Made by a program: the position numbers and the translations under genes. Shown piece after piece: positions 1-6,507 of a DNA stretch of 10,073 nt (position 1 is the stretch's first letter; each line of letters starts with the position of its first letter). The DNA is from Candidatus Nanohalarchaeota archaeon (lineage in GTDB: Archaea; EX4484-52; B79-G9). The stretch is taken from assembly GCA_017610525.1 (NCBI GenBank), contig JAFCBW010000053.1, positions 1 through 10,073 on the forward strand, in the 5' to 3' direction. The notes under the pieces are model-generated. The model worked only from the letters and a program-made list of their open reading frames with translations, ran no database searches and had not been told where the DNA came from.

Positions 1-691
1 ACTTCTGGAAGAAGGATTTAAAGCGTACGATAAAATCGTACGGTTGAAATTGATAGCGCCGGATGGAAAATTGAGGGAAACAGATTGTGCAAACACAGAA
101 TCAATGTTCCGTATAATCCAGTCAATCCCATCCAAAAAAGCCGAGCCATTCAAGCGCTGGCTTGCAAAAGTAGGCTACGAAAGAATACAGGAAATAGAAG
201 ACCCGGAACTTGCACAGAAGCGCATGCTGGAAATCTACAAACAAAAAGGATATTCAGACGCATGGATTGAAAAAAGACTTAGAGGAATCGCAATAAGAGA
301 CGAACTGACCAGCGAATGGGACAAGCGCGGTATAAAAAAACAAAAAGAATACTCCATCCTGACAGCAGAAATAGCAAGAGCCACTTTTGACGTAACTCCA
401 GGCGAACACAAGACACTGAAAGGACTCAAAAGAGAAAATTTAAGGGATCACATGAGTGGCATCGAACAGATCTTCTCGATGCTGGGCGAGGCATCCACAA
501 CAGAGATAGCAAAAAGCAAAGACGCAGAAGGCTTCATTCAAAACAAAGACGCTGCAAATAAAGGAGGCGCAATAGCAGGCAGCGCCAGAAAGAAGCTTGA
601 ACTGGAAACAGGAAAAAAAGTAGTAAACAGCGAAAACTACCTGACAGAACCCGAAAGCACAAAAAGACTAAAAAACCAAAGACAGAAATAA
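1..691 (+). CDS. dinD: DinD-like / BRO-N family protein, 5'-truncated by window edge
   Basis: The reading frame is open from base 2 to the TAA at 689-691 (about 229 residues), and the start lies outside the window. The TTG at 44 is not the real start, because the residues before it (LLEEGFKAYDKIVR) read straight into the conserved KLIAPDGKLRETDCANTE block. Recognisable family blocks follow in order: end of the BRO-N domain with RIIQSIPSKKAEPFKRWLA, then GYSDAWIEKRLRGIAIRDEL, then LKGLKRENLRDHMSGIEQIF and SMLGEASTTEIA, then GGAIAGSARKKLE near the end. This is the DNA-damage-inducible protein D / phage antirepressor-like family. In E. coli DinD modulates RecA; the archaeal role is not established, and related proteins are common in phage and mobile regions. 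The C-terminus is Lys/Arg-rich (TKRLKNQRQK). No signal peptide or membrane segment is seen in the visible part. Family assignment is confident; function is inferred. Confidence 0.85.
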   Translation, partial: LLEEGFKAYDKIVRLKLIAPDGKLRETDCANTESMFRIIQSIPSKKAEPFKRWLAKVGYERIQEIEDPELAQKRMLEIYKQKGYSDAWIEKRLRGIAIRDELTSEWDKRGIKKQKEYSILTAEIARATFDVTPGEHKTLKGLKRENLRDHMSGIEQIFSMLGEASTTEIAKSKDAEGFIQNKDAANKGGAIAGSARKKLELETGKKVVNSENYLTEPESTKRLKNQRQK

Positions 692-722
692 GATACTTCA
701 AAGTAGTATACTTGAAAGTATC
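692..722 (+). terminator. Stem-loop directly after the dinD-like stop codon
   Basis: The arms GATACTTCAA (692-701) and TTGAAAGTATC (712-722) pair with a single bulged base, leaving a 10-nt loop. The hairpin begins one base after the TAA stop. It is not followed by a clean U-tract (the next bases are CTAACACAAC), so it could be a 3'-end stabilising or processing hairpin rather than an intrinsic terminator. Confidence 0.4.
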
Positions 723-920
723 CTAACACAACACAAATAAAAGAGATTATAATAAGAATCCAAACAACCTGAGATGTCCCCAATTTAGGTACAGTTGAAA
801 CCAGAAGCGCCCGAAGATAACCTAAGAGAAACAGACAACACAAACACAAAATCCCCAACAGAATTAACCCATCGACAAAATGTCGACAACTGAACCCACA
901 ACCCCCAAAAAAACCTAAAC

Positions 921-929
921 ATTTATATT
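921..929 (+). promoter_or_regulatory. TATA-like box of ppdK
   Basis: ATTTATATT stands out as an AT-only block in C-rich surroundings. A start site about 25 bases downstream, near 950, would leave a leader of roughly 40 nt carrying the GAGGTG ribosome binding site. The assignment rests on position and composition only. Confidence 0.45.
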
Positions 930-980
930 CCTCCCTTCCCAAAAAAGTATTACTTTGTATGATAAACCAACCCACAAACT

Positions 981-986
981 GAGGTG
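981..986 (+). promoter_or_regulatory. Ribosome binding site GAGGTG of ppdK
   Basis: GAGGTG at 981-986 is a strong Shine-Dalgarno match. It sits 7 bases before the ATA at 994, where the family N-terminus begins (x-K-Y-I-Y-F-F-G). A TGA at 985-987 closes the frame upstream, so no earlier start exists. The site therefore points to ATA (or ATC at 991) as the start. The ATG at 1045 would lose the conserved YFFG strand. Confidence 0.6.
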
Positions 987-993
987 AAATATC

Positions 994-1476
994 ATAAAAT
1001 ACATCTACTTTTTCGGAAACGGCAAATCAGAAGGCAGCGCAGCAATGAAAAACATCCTCGGCAGCAAAGGCGCTAACCTCTCAGAAATGACCAACCAAGG
1101 CATACCCGTACCCCCCGGCTTCATAATCTCAACACAGGCCTGCATCGAATACTACACAAACAAAACATTCCCAAAAGGTCTGGCAGACGAGATCAAACTA
1201 AACCTGGACACCCTCGAAAACACAGCCAACAAAAGACTGGGATCCGAAAATCCACTTCTGCTATCAGTACGCTCAGGCGCACCGGTCTCAATGCCAGGCA
1301 TGATGGACACAGTATTGAACCTCGGCCTCAACGACGACACAGTCAAAGCCCTGGCAGACGCAACAGGCAACGAAAGACTGGCATACGACTGCTACAGGCG
1401 CTTCCTTGACATGTTCGCAGACGTCGTCCTCGGCATAGGCCACAAAAACTTCGAAACCATACTCTGGACAACATAA
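994..1476 (+). CDS. PPDK N-terminal fragment (ATP-grasp start), frame ends early
   Basis: This is the first intact stretch of the broken ppdK. It runs from the apparent ATA start after GAGGTG through KGANLSEMTNQGIPVPPGF and the nucleotide-binding VRSGAPVSMPGMMDT block to the last homologous residues KNFETI, then reads three out-of-frame codons and stops at TAA 1474-1476. If only ATG/GTG/TTG starts are allowed, the ORF begins at 1045 and lacks the first 17 residues. Alone it would be a partial ATP-grasp domain with no catalytic centre. Confidence 0.6.
   Translation: MKYIYFFGNGKSEGSAAMKNILGSKGANLSEMTNQGIPVPPGFIISTQACIEYYTNKTFPKGLADEIKLNLDTLENTANKRLGSENPLLLSVRSGAPVSMPGMMDTVLNLGLNDDTVKALADATGNERLAYDCYRRFLDMFADVVLGIGHKNFETILWTT
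1462..1465 (+). repeat. CT dinucleotide duplication causing first ppdK frameshift
   Basis: The reading ...ACC ATA CT CTG GAC AAC ATA AAA becomes continuous PPDK sequence (ETI-LDNIKKEAK) if one CT is removed. As written, the frame reads LWTT and stops at 1474. A +2 change equals a -1 change in frame, so loss of one base cannot be formally excluded, but the CTCT repeat makes a duplication the simplest reading. Confidence 0.7.
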
Positions 1477-1662
1477 AAAAAGAAGCAAAAGCAGCACACG
1501 ACACAGAACTGGACGCAGGCCACCTCAAAAAACTCACAGGACTCTACAAAGACATGATACTAAAAAAAACAGGACAGAAATTCCCAAAAGACCCCACAGT
1601 CCAGCTAAAGATGGCAATACAGGCAATCTTTCGCTCATGGAACAATGAGCGCGCAATATCCT

Positions 1663-1690
1663 ACAGGAACCTCAACACAGGAACCTCAAC
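1663..1690 (+). repeat. Perfect 14-bp tandem duplication causing second ppdK frameshift
   Basis: The unit ACAGGAACCTCAAC occupies 1663-1676 and is repeated exactly at 1677-1690. One copy gives the family sequence AISYRNLNNIPHNIGTAVNI; two copies add 14 bases, shift the frame by +2 and lead into TAG at 1707-1709. The exactness suggests a recent slippage or recombination event, or an assembly artefact. Confidence 0.9.
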
Positions 1691-1732
1691 AACATCCCCC
1701 ACAACATAGGAACCGCAGTAAACATACAGGCA

Positions 1733-3742
1733 ATGGTATTTGGAAACACCGGCAACAAAAGCGCATCAGGCGTCTGCTTCACAAGAGACCCCGCAACCGG
1801 CGAAAACCAGCTTTACGGCGAATACCTCATCAACGCGCAAGGCGAAGACGTAGTAGCCGGCATAAGAACCCCAAAAAACATAGCCACACTAAAAAACACA
1901 ATGCCAGTAATATACAACGAACTTGAAAGCACATGCAGGTCAATAGAAAAACACTACCGCGATATGCAGGACATAGAATTCACAATCGAAAATGAAAAAC
2001 TATACATACTCCAGACAAGAACCGGCAAAAGAACTGCAACATCCGCTATAAAAATAGCTGTCGACATGGTAAAAGAAAACATGATAAAAAAAGAAGACGC
2101 TGTCTTAAGAATAGACCCAAACCAACTTGAACAGCTCCTATTCCCGACCATAGACCCCAAATACCCGACAAACACAATAGCAAAAGGCCTCCCGGCATCC
2201 CCGGGGGCAGCCACAGGCAAAGCAGTATTCAGCTCCAAAAAAGCAATCCTTGCAAAAGAAAGAGGAGAAAAAGTAATACTCATAAGATCCGAAACCTCCC
2301 CCGAAGACGTAGCAGGCATGGCAAGCGCACAAGGCATCCTCACAGCAAGAGGCGGCATGACAAGCCATGCAGCAGTTGTAGCGCGCGGCATGGGCAAATG
2401 CTGCATCGTAGGATGCAGCAAAATATCAGTCTTCGAAGACGCCGGTGTCTTCATAGCAGGTGACATCAACGTCCACGAGGGAGACACAATAACACTCAAC
2501 GGAACCACAGGAGAAGTGATACTCGGCGAAGCAAAACTAACAAGACAAGGCATATCCGGCGACTTCAAGACAATCCTCGAATGGGCAGACACCATCCGAA
2601 ACCTGGGAGTCGAAGCAAACGCAGACACACCCAACGACGCAAAAACAGCACTAGACTTCGGCGCAGAAGGCATCGGCCTGTGCAGGACAGAACACATGTT
2701 CTTCAGCAAAGAAAGACTGACATACGTAAGGCAGATGATACTAGCAACAACAGAAGACGAAATAAACACAGCCCTCGAAAGACTCCTCGAATTCCAAAGA
2801 AAAGACTTCTACGGGCTCTTTGAGGTAATGGGCAAAAAACCAGTAACAATCAGGCTCCTCGACCCCCCTCTCCACGAATTCCTGCCAAGAGGCAAAGAAG
2901 ACATAGAAAAAATCTCAAAAGAAATGCATGTTTCCACAGAACGGCTAAAAGACACAATCCAAAGGCTCCACGAATCCAACCCAATGCTAGGCCACCGGGG
3001 ATGCCGCCTGGGCATAACTCACCCCGCAATATACGACATGCAGGTACGCGCAATAATCGAAGCCGCATGCGAACTCGCAAAAGACTGGGAGGGTGGGGGC
3101 TCGGGGAGGAATGGCACAGAGCACAAAGGGAGTACACTCAATACCACAACAAAAGACTACAAATACCCAAACATAGAGATAATGGTCCCGCTGGTAGCAG
3201 ACGTAAAAGAACTCATAATCACCAAAAAAAGAATCATAAAAACAGCAAAAAAAGTCATGGAAGAAAAAAACACAACAGTCCCATACAAGATAGGCACAAT
3301 GATAGAAGTGCCAAGAGCCGCGCTAACAGCCGACGAAATAGCAAAAGAAGCAGAATTCTTCAGCTTCGGCACAAACGACCTGACGCAGATGGGCTTCGGC
3401 CTCTCAAGAGACGACGCAGGCAAATTCCTGCCATCATACATAAAACAGGGCATCCTGGAAAGCGACCCCTTCCAGACCCTTGACCAGAAAGGCATCGGTG
3501 AACTGGTAAAGATCGCAGTAACCAAAGGCCGCACAACAAGAAAAGACCTGGTCATCGGCATCTGCGGCGAGCATGGCGGCGAACCCAAAAGCATAGAATT
3601 CTGCCATAAACTGCGCCTAAATTACGTAAGCTGCTCACCATACAGAATCCCTATAGCGCGCCTTGCAGCAGCGCATGCAGCCCTGAAAGAAAGAATCATC
3701 CTCCATTCTCAAACTTCTCAATCCTCTCAAACCCTTCCCTGA
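1733..3742 (+). CDS. ppdK: PPDK C-terminal fragment: phosphohistidine and PEP/pyruvate domains
   Basis: This is the long intact part of ppdK, 669 codons from an internal Met (MVFGNTGNKSASGVCFTRDP, a conserved PPDK block). It holds the end of the ATP-grasp region, the swivelling phosphohistidine domain (catalytic His at fragment residue 212 within GGMTSHAAVVARGMGK) and the whole TIM-barrel PEP/pyruvate domain (catalytic Cys at fragment residue 611 in GICGEHGGEP). The internal ATG has only a weak AGG two bases upstream, so independent translation is doubtful. If made, it resembles a PEP-utilising enzyme without its nucleotide-binding half. The family normally ends near IPIARLAAAHAA; here a further KERIILHSQTSQSSQTLP runs antisense into the convergent aminotransferase gene. 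Confidence 0.75.
   Translation: MVFGNTGNKSASGVCFTRDPATGENQLYGEYLINAQGEDVVAGIRTPKNIATLKNTMPVIYNELESTCRSIEKHYRDMQDIEFTIENEKLYILQTRTGKRTATSAIKIAVDMVKENMIKKEDAVLRIDPNQLEQLLFPTIDPKYPTNTIAKGLPASPGAATGKAVFSSKKAILAKERGEKVILIRSETSPEDVAGMASAQGILTARGGMTSHAAVVARGMGKCCIVGCSKISVFEDAGVFIAGDINVHEGDTITLNGTTGEVILGEAKLTRQGISGDFKTILEWADTIRNLGVEANADTPNDAKTALDFGAEGIGLCRTEHMFFSKERLTYVRQMILATTEDEINTALERLLEFQRKDFYGLFEVMGKKPVTIRLLDPPLHEFLPRGKEDIEKISKEMHVSTERLKDTIQRLHESNPMLGHRGCRLGITHPAIYDMQVRAIIEAACELAKDWEGGGSGRNGTEHKGSTLNTTTKDYKYPNIEIMVPLVADVKELIITKKRIIKTAKKVMEEKNTTVPYKIGTMIEVPRAALTADEIAKEAEFFSFGTNDLTQMGFGLSRDDAGKFLPSYIKQGILESDPFQTLDQKGIGELVKIAVTKGRTTRKDLVIGICGEHGGEPKSIEFCHKLRLNYVSCSPYRIPIARLAAAHAALKERIILHSQTSQSSQTLP
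3078..3157 (+). mobile_element. 72-bp in-frame G-rich insertion in ppdK with 8-bp direct repeats
   Basis: CAAAAGAC occurs at 3078-3085 and again at 3150-3157. The 72 bases from 3086 to 3157 equal 24 codons. Deleting them joins ELAKD directly to YKYPNIEIMVPLV, which matches the usual PPDK spacing. The extra segment encodes a Gly/Ser/Thr-rich low-complexity stretch (WEGGGSGRNGTEHKGS...). Its base composition is G-rich, against a G-poor plus strand elsewhere. The flanking repeat looks like a target-site duplication, but no clear terminal inverted repeats are visible. It may be a small palindromic or MITE-like element, or a local template-switch event. Confidence 0.5.
3087..3106 (+). other. Potential G-quadruplex in the ppdK insertion
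   Basis: Four G-runs of 3, 3, 5 and 4 bases are separated by loops of 1, 1 and 3 bases. This fits a canonical short-loop quadruplex pattern on the coding strand, so also in the mRNA. I saw no comparable cluster of G-runs elsewhere on the plus strand. Confidence 0.6.
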
Positions 3743-4826
3743 TCTGCGCACAATCAGCAGCCCCGAAACAAAACCGGACATACCCCTCACTGCTAGGACC
3801 CGAAGGAAGCCCCGGAACAACAGAAACCCCCCCATTCTCCATCAACGCAAGAGCATACTTCCACGAATCATCACACACCTTCGGGAAAGCATAAAACGCA
3901 CCACGAGGAACAACATAATCCCACCCCATCTTATCCATCAGCTTAACAACAAGATTCTTGCGCTTCCCATACTCAGAAACCATCTTCAAAACTTCAGTCT
4001 GCGCACCCGTAAGCGCCTCAAGCGCAGCATATTGCCCAACAGAATTCGGGCACGCAACAGATGCGCGGTTGCACTTCATCAACTGCCCAATAATCTCCTC
4101 TGACGCAACCATCCACCCGACGCGCCACCCGGTCATGGCATACGTCTTAGACACAGAATTCACTAAAATCGCATTATCACCTGCATACTTCTTAATCGAA
4201 ACATGAGAAGCGCCATCAAACAAAATCCTGTCATACACCTCATCAGAAAGAATCATAACACCCTTATCCTCACACACTTGCGCAATCGCCTGCAAATCCT
4301 TTTTCCCGATAACGCGCCCTGTAGGATTCTCAGGAGTATTGACAACAACAAACTTAGTCCTCGATGTAACAGCATTTGATATCGCATCAACATCAAGAGC
4401 CCCGCTTTCATCAAAATAAGGCACAAGCTTAGGAACCCCCCCGACAGAACTGACAATCAGCTTATAAGGCGGCCATGTCGGATCCGGAAGGACAACCTCA
4501 TCACCCGGCTCAAGAAACCCAAGCATTATAGAAAATATCGCACCCATACCACCCATAGTCACCATAACATTCTTATCAGCAACCTCAAAACCCTTCCCGC
4601 ACTCATAACCAGCAATAGCCTTTCTCAAAGGAGCAATCCCCGCAACAGGAGTATACCCATGATACCCTTCCCTGATAGCCTTGACAGCCGCATCGCAGAT
4701 ATTACGCGGCGTCTTAAAATCCGGCTGCCCGATATCAAACCTGACACATCCCGGCACAGACGCAGCCATATCCGAAATCTTCCTGATACTCAACTGGATA
4801 TCCTGTATTTTTTTCGAAACATTCAT
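3696..4826 (-). CDS. PLP-dependent class I/II aminotransferase (aspartate/aromatic type)
   Basis: This 376-residue fold-type I transaminase is of usual family length. Visible landmarks are VRFDIGQPDFKTP near residue 30, the substrate/PLP block NTPENPTG (164-170), LSDEVYD with Asp195 for the pyridine nitrogen, SVSKTYAMTGWRVGW with the PLP-binding Lys227, and YVRF with Arg351, the usual carboxylate-binding arginine. Its ATG forms an ATGA overlap with the aroC stop (4823-4826), so it is probably translationally coupled as the last gene of the aromatic cluster. That context suggests it transaminates phenylpyruvate (or prephenate, 4-hydroxyphenylpyruvate) using Glu or Asp. The sequence alone does not separate aspartate, aromatic and prephenate aminotransferases. 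Its 3' end overlaps the convergent ppdK end by 47 bp. Confidence 0.9.
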   Translation of the reverse strand: MNVSKKIQDIQLSIRKISDMAASVPGCVRFDIGQPDFKTPRNICDAAVKAIREGYHGYTPVAGIAPLRKAIAGYECGKGFEVADKNVMVTMGGMGAIFSIMLGFLEPGDEVVLPDPTWPPYKLIVSSVGGVPKLVPYFDESGALDVDAISNAVTSRTKFVVVNTPENPTGRVIGKKDLQAIAQVCEDKGVMILSDEVYDRILFDGASHVSIKKYAGDNAILVNSVSKTYAMTGWRVGWMVASEEIIGQLMKCNRASVACPNSVGQYAALEALTGAQTEVLKMVSEYGKRKNLVVKLMDKMGWDYVVPRGAFYAFPKVCDDSWKYALALMENGGVSVVPGLPSGPSSEGYVRFCFGAADCAQIREGFERIEKFENGG

Positions 4827-5911
4827 AATTCATCAACTCTCGCAACTTTTCCCCTAAGCATCTGATCCACTAAAACCAAAGCAACCATAGCCTCCGCCAC
4901 AGGCACAATCCGCGGGCAGATACATGGGTCATGCCTCCCTTCAATCTTTATCTTCTTCTCATCCAAAGAGACATCCAAAGTACACTGCTCCTTTGAGATA
5001 GACGGTGTCGGCTTGACAGCAATCCGCAAAACAATATCCTCACCATTAGAAATACCCCCGATAATACCGCCTGCATGATTTGTCCTGTGGCGCAGCTCAC
5101 CACCACCCACATACATTTCATCATTACAAAAAGACCCAAGCAAAGCTGAAACACCAAAACCATCACCGACCTCAACACCCTTGACAGCACCAATTGACAT
5201 CAACCCGCCCGCAAGATCAGCATCAAGCTTATCAAACACAGGCTCCCCAAGACCTGAAAGCGGATTGCGCACAATAATCTCAACAACGCCTCCGACAGAA
5301 TCACCAGACTTAGACACATCAGCAATCTTTTTCTCCATAAGCACAGCCGCCTTGGCATCAGCGCACCTCACAGGATTTTTCTCAATCTCATACTCATCAA
5401 ACGCATCCGCCTTGATACCATAGACCTCCTTAGTATGCGCAATCACAGAAACCCCCTTGCGCGCAAGAATCATCTTCGCAACAGCCCCCGCAGCAACCCG
5501 CCCAAGCGTCTCCCTACCCGAAGCCCTGCCGCCGCCGCGATAATCCCTAAAGCCATACTTCGAAAAATAACTAAAATCAGCAGTACCCGGTCGAAACACA
5601 TCCTTAAGCTTATCATAATCCTTAGACTCATGCCCTTCATTATACACAACAATCGCAATCGGCGTACCTGTAGTCTTCCCATCGAACACTCCGGAAAGTA
5701 TCTTTGCCTCATCCTCCTCCTTGCGCGCAGTAGTAATACTACTCTGCCCCGGCTTGCGCCGGTCCAGCTCCTTCTGGATATCCGAAACATCCACATCAAG
5801 CCCTGCCGGGCACCCGTCAATAACCACACCGCAGGCAACACCGTGCGACTCACCAAACGTAGTCACCCGAAACAACTTCCCAAACACATTACCACTCATA
5901 TCAACACTCAT
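4823..5911 (-). CDS. aroC: Chorismate synthase
   Basis: The enzyme converts EPSP to chorismate with reduced FMN. The 362-residue protein has the full family signature: VTTFGESHG with His23 (residues 16-24), RRKPGQSSITTARKEEDE (51-68), GFRDYRGGGRASGRE (120-134), HRTNHAGGIIGGISNG (275-290), KPTPSI (300-305) and GRHDPCICPRIVPVAEAM (325-342). The start at 5911 is supported by GAGGT seven bases upstream and an ATGA overlap with the aroK stop (5908-5911). A second in-frame ATG four codons later (5899) comes from a 12-bp tandem duplication and matches the usual family start MSGNxFG. EPSP synthase, which makes its substrate, is not in the window. Confident call. Confidence 0.97.
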   Translation of the reverse strand: MSVDMSGNVFGKLFRVTTFGESHGVACGVVIDGCPAGLDVDVSDIQKELDRRKPGQSSITTARKEEDEAKILSGVFDGKTTGTPIAIVVYNEGHESKDYDKLKDVFRPGTADFSYFSKYGFRDYRGGGRASGRETLGRVAAGAVAKMILARKGVSVIAHTKEVYGIKADAFDEYEIEKNPVRCADAKAAVLMEKKIADVSKSGDSVGGVVEIIVRNPLSGLGEPVFDKLDADLAGGLMSIGAVKGVEVGDGFGVSALLGSFCNDEMYVGGGELRHRTNHAGGIIGGISNGEDIVLRIAVKPTPSISKEQCTLDVSLDEKKIKIEGRHDPCICPRIVPVAEAMVALVLVDQMLRGKVARVDEL

Positions 5912-5917
5912 ATCAAC
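5894..5917 (-). repeat. Perfect 12-bp tandem duplication spanning the aroC start / aroK stop
   Basis: On the minus strand GTTGATATGAGT occurs twice back to back, followed by GGT. Each copy carries an ATGA, so aroC has two in-frame start codons four codons apart. The extra residues MSVD precede the usual N-terminus MSGNVFGKLF. The aroK stop is unchanged because TGA is present in the upstream copy. The GAGGT ribosome binding site lies just upstream of the first copy, so the duplication alters the distance to the ancestral start. Confidence 0.9.
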
Positions 5918-6444
5918 AACCTCTTATTGCGCTTAATTATCCTCAACACTTCTGACACAACCTCATCCAGAGTAATATCACTGGTATCCACCTTATAATC
6001 CGACGCAGCCTCATACTTAGAGACACGCTCAGAAAGCACCTCCTCAATCTCAGAAAGCCCGTCTTTTTCAGTAAGAGAAGGCCTCTGTGACTCTGTCTTG
6101 GAATCCCCTTTCATCCTCTCAAAAATCACTTCCGGCCGCGCACCCAGCCACACAACAACGCCTTTGCGCTTGAGATTCTCCACATTAGAATCATCCCTGA
6201 CAGCCCCGCCGCCACACGATATAACAGCATCCGCCTGCTTGGACACCCGCGCAACAATCTTCCTCTCAACATCGCGAAACTTCAGCCACCCGTACTTCGA
6301 CACAACCTGTGAAATACTCATATCCATATCCTTCTCGACCCACTCATCAGTATCAATGAACTGAAAACAAAGCGCGCGCGCAACCTCTTTACCAACCTCA
6401 GTCTTGCCCGCACACCTATAACCGACAAGCACAATGTTTTTCAT
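5908..6444 (-). CDS. aroK: Shikimate kinase, P-loop (bacterial-type AroK)
   Basis: The enzyme phosphorylates shikimate at the 3-hydroxyl with ATP. The 178-residue protein is a P-loop NMP-kinase-like fold, not the GHMP-type shikimate kinase found in many archaea. Seen are Walker A GYRCAGKT (8-15), the DTD motif at 31-33 binding Mg2+/shikimate, FRDVE (56-60) with shikimate-binding Arg57, the GGG loop (78-80), the lid arginine in RPSL (Arg121) and the adenine-side arginine in ERVSKYEAAS (Arg140). The ATG at 6444 has no ribosome binding site upstream, but a TATA-like box begins about 20 bases before it, so the message may be leaderless. It is the first gene of the downstream half of the cluster and overlaps aroC by 4 nt. 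A bacterial-type kinase in an archaeal setting suggests transfer at some point. Confidence 0.94.
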   Translation of the reverse strand: MKNIVLVGYRCAGKTEVGKEVARALCFQFIDTDEWVEKDMDMSISQVVSKYGWLKFRDVERKIVARVSKQADAVISCGGGAVRDDSNVENLKRKGVVVWLGARPEVIFERMKGDSKTESQRPSLTEKDGLSEIEEVLSERVSKYEAASDYKVDTSDITLDEVVSEVLRIIKRNKRLLI

Positions 6445-6453
6445 ACACTATAC

Positions 6454-6476
6454 TTGCAGATGCAAATTTTTATTTC
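6454..6476 (-). promoter_or_regulatory. Putative aroK promoter: TATA-like box with 12-bp palindrome
   Basis: On the minus strand AAATAAAAATT (6466-6476) lies about 20-30 bases upstream of the aroK ATG, the spacing expected for an archaeal leaderless message. Directly next to it, TTGCA-TC-TGCAA (6454-6465) is a perfect inverted repeat lying between the box and the start, where a repressor would block initiation. This is inferred from position and symmetry only. Confidence 0.4.
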
Positions 6477-6507
6477 TGTCCCAGGAAAACCCAATTAGAA
6501 TACACTA

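Larger units (their letters stand above)
723..993 (+). other. Non-coding spacer between dinD-like gene and ppdK
   Basis: About 270 bases contain no convincing gene. The segment is very A/C-rich on the plus strand. It holds a small inverted repeat TCGAC-AAAAT-GTCGA around 872-886, then the TATA-like box and ribosome binding site of ppdK, which are listed separately. A 112-codon minus-strand frame across it translates to Phe/Leu/Cys/Val-rich sequence, which is what a T/G-rich strand gives by chance; it also runs into the dinD-like 3' end. Confidence 0.6.
994..3742 (+). pseudogene. ppdK: Pyruvate, phosphate dikinase, disrupted by two frameshifts
   Basis: PPDK interconverts pyruvate + ATP + phosphate with PEP + AMP + pyrophosphate. 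Read across three frames, the whole protein is recognisable. The N-terminal ATP-grasp domain has YFFGNGKSEG, GSKGANLSEM and VRSGAPVSMPGMMDTVLNLG. The central phosphohistidine domain has GGMTSHAAVVARGMGK with the catalytic His codon at 2366-2368. The C-terminal PEP/pyruvate barrel has GHRGCRLG, SFGTNDLTQM and GICGEHGGEP with the catalytic Cys codon at 3563-3565. Frame 1 runs to the TAA at 1474. After an extra CT at 1462-1465 homology continues as LDNIKKEAKAAHD in another frame. After an exact 14-bp tandem duplication (1663-1690) it moves to the frame that runs to the TGA at 3740. Together these add 16 bases. Repaired, the protein would be about 910 residues, near family length, with one 24-residue insertion and a 12-residue tail. 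It is either a decaying gene or misassembled; catalytic residues are intact. Confidence 0.85.

Noticed and set aside
637..975. 112-codon hydrophobic minus-strand ORF in the dinD-ppdK spacer
   Set aside because: Its Phe/Leu/Cys/Val-rich content follows from T/G-rich composition. It overlaps the dinD-like 3' end and the ppdK promoter, has no clear topology with charged ends, and resembles no known family.
1459..1476. Programmed ribosomal frameshifting in ppdK
   Set aside because: There is no slippery heptamer at ATACTCTGGAC, and a second shift at the 14-bp duplication would be needed too. Mutation or misassembly is simpler.
1954..2769. 271-codon open frame on the minus strand opposite ppdK
   Set aside because: It is fully antisense to conserved PPDK sequence, gives a Ser/Val/Phe-rich product with no domain, and is expected from the A/C-rich plus strand, which rarely forms stops on the other strand.
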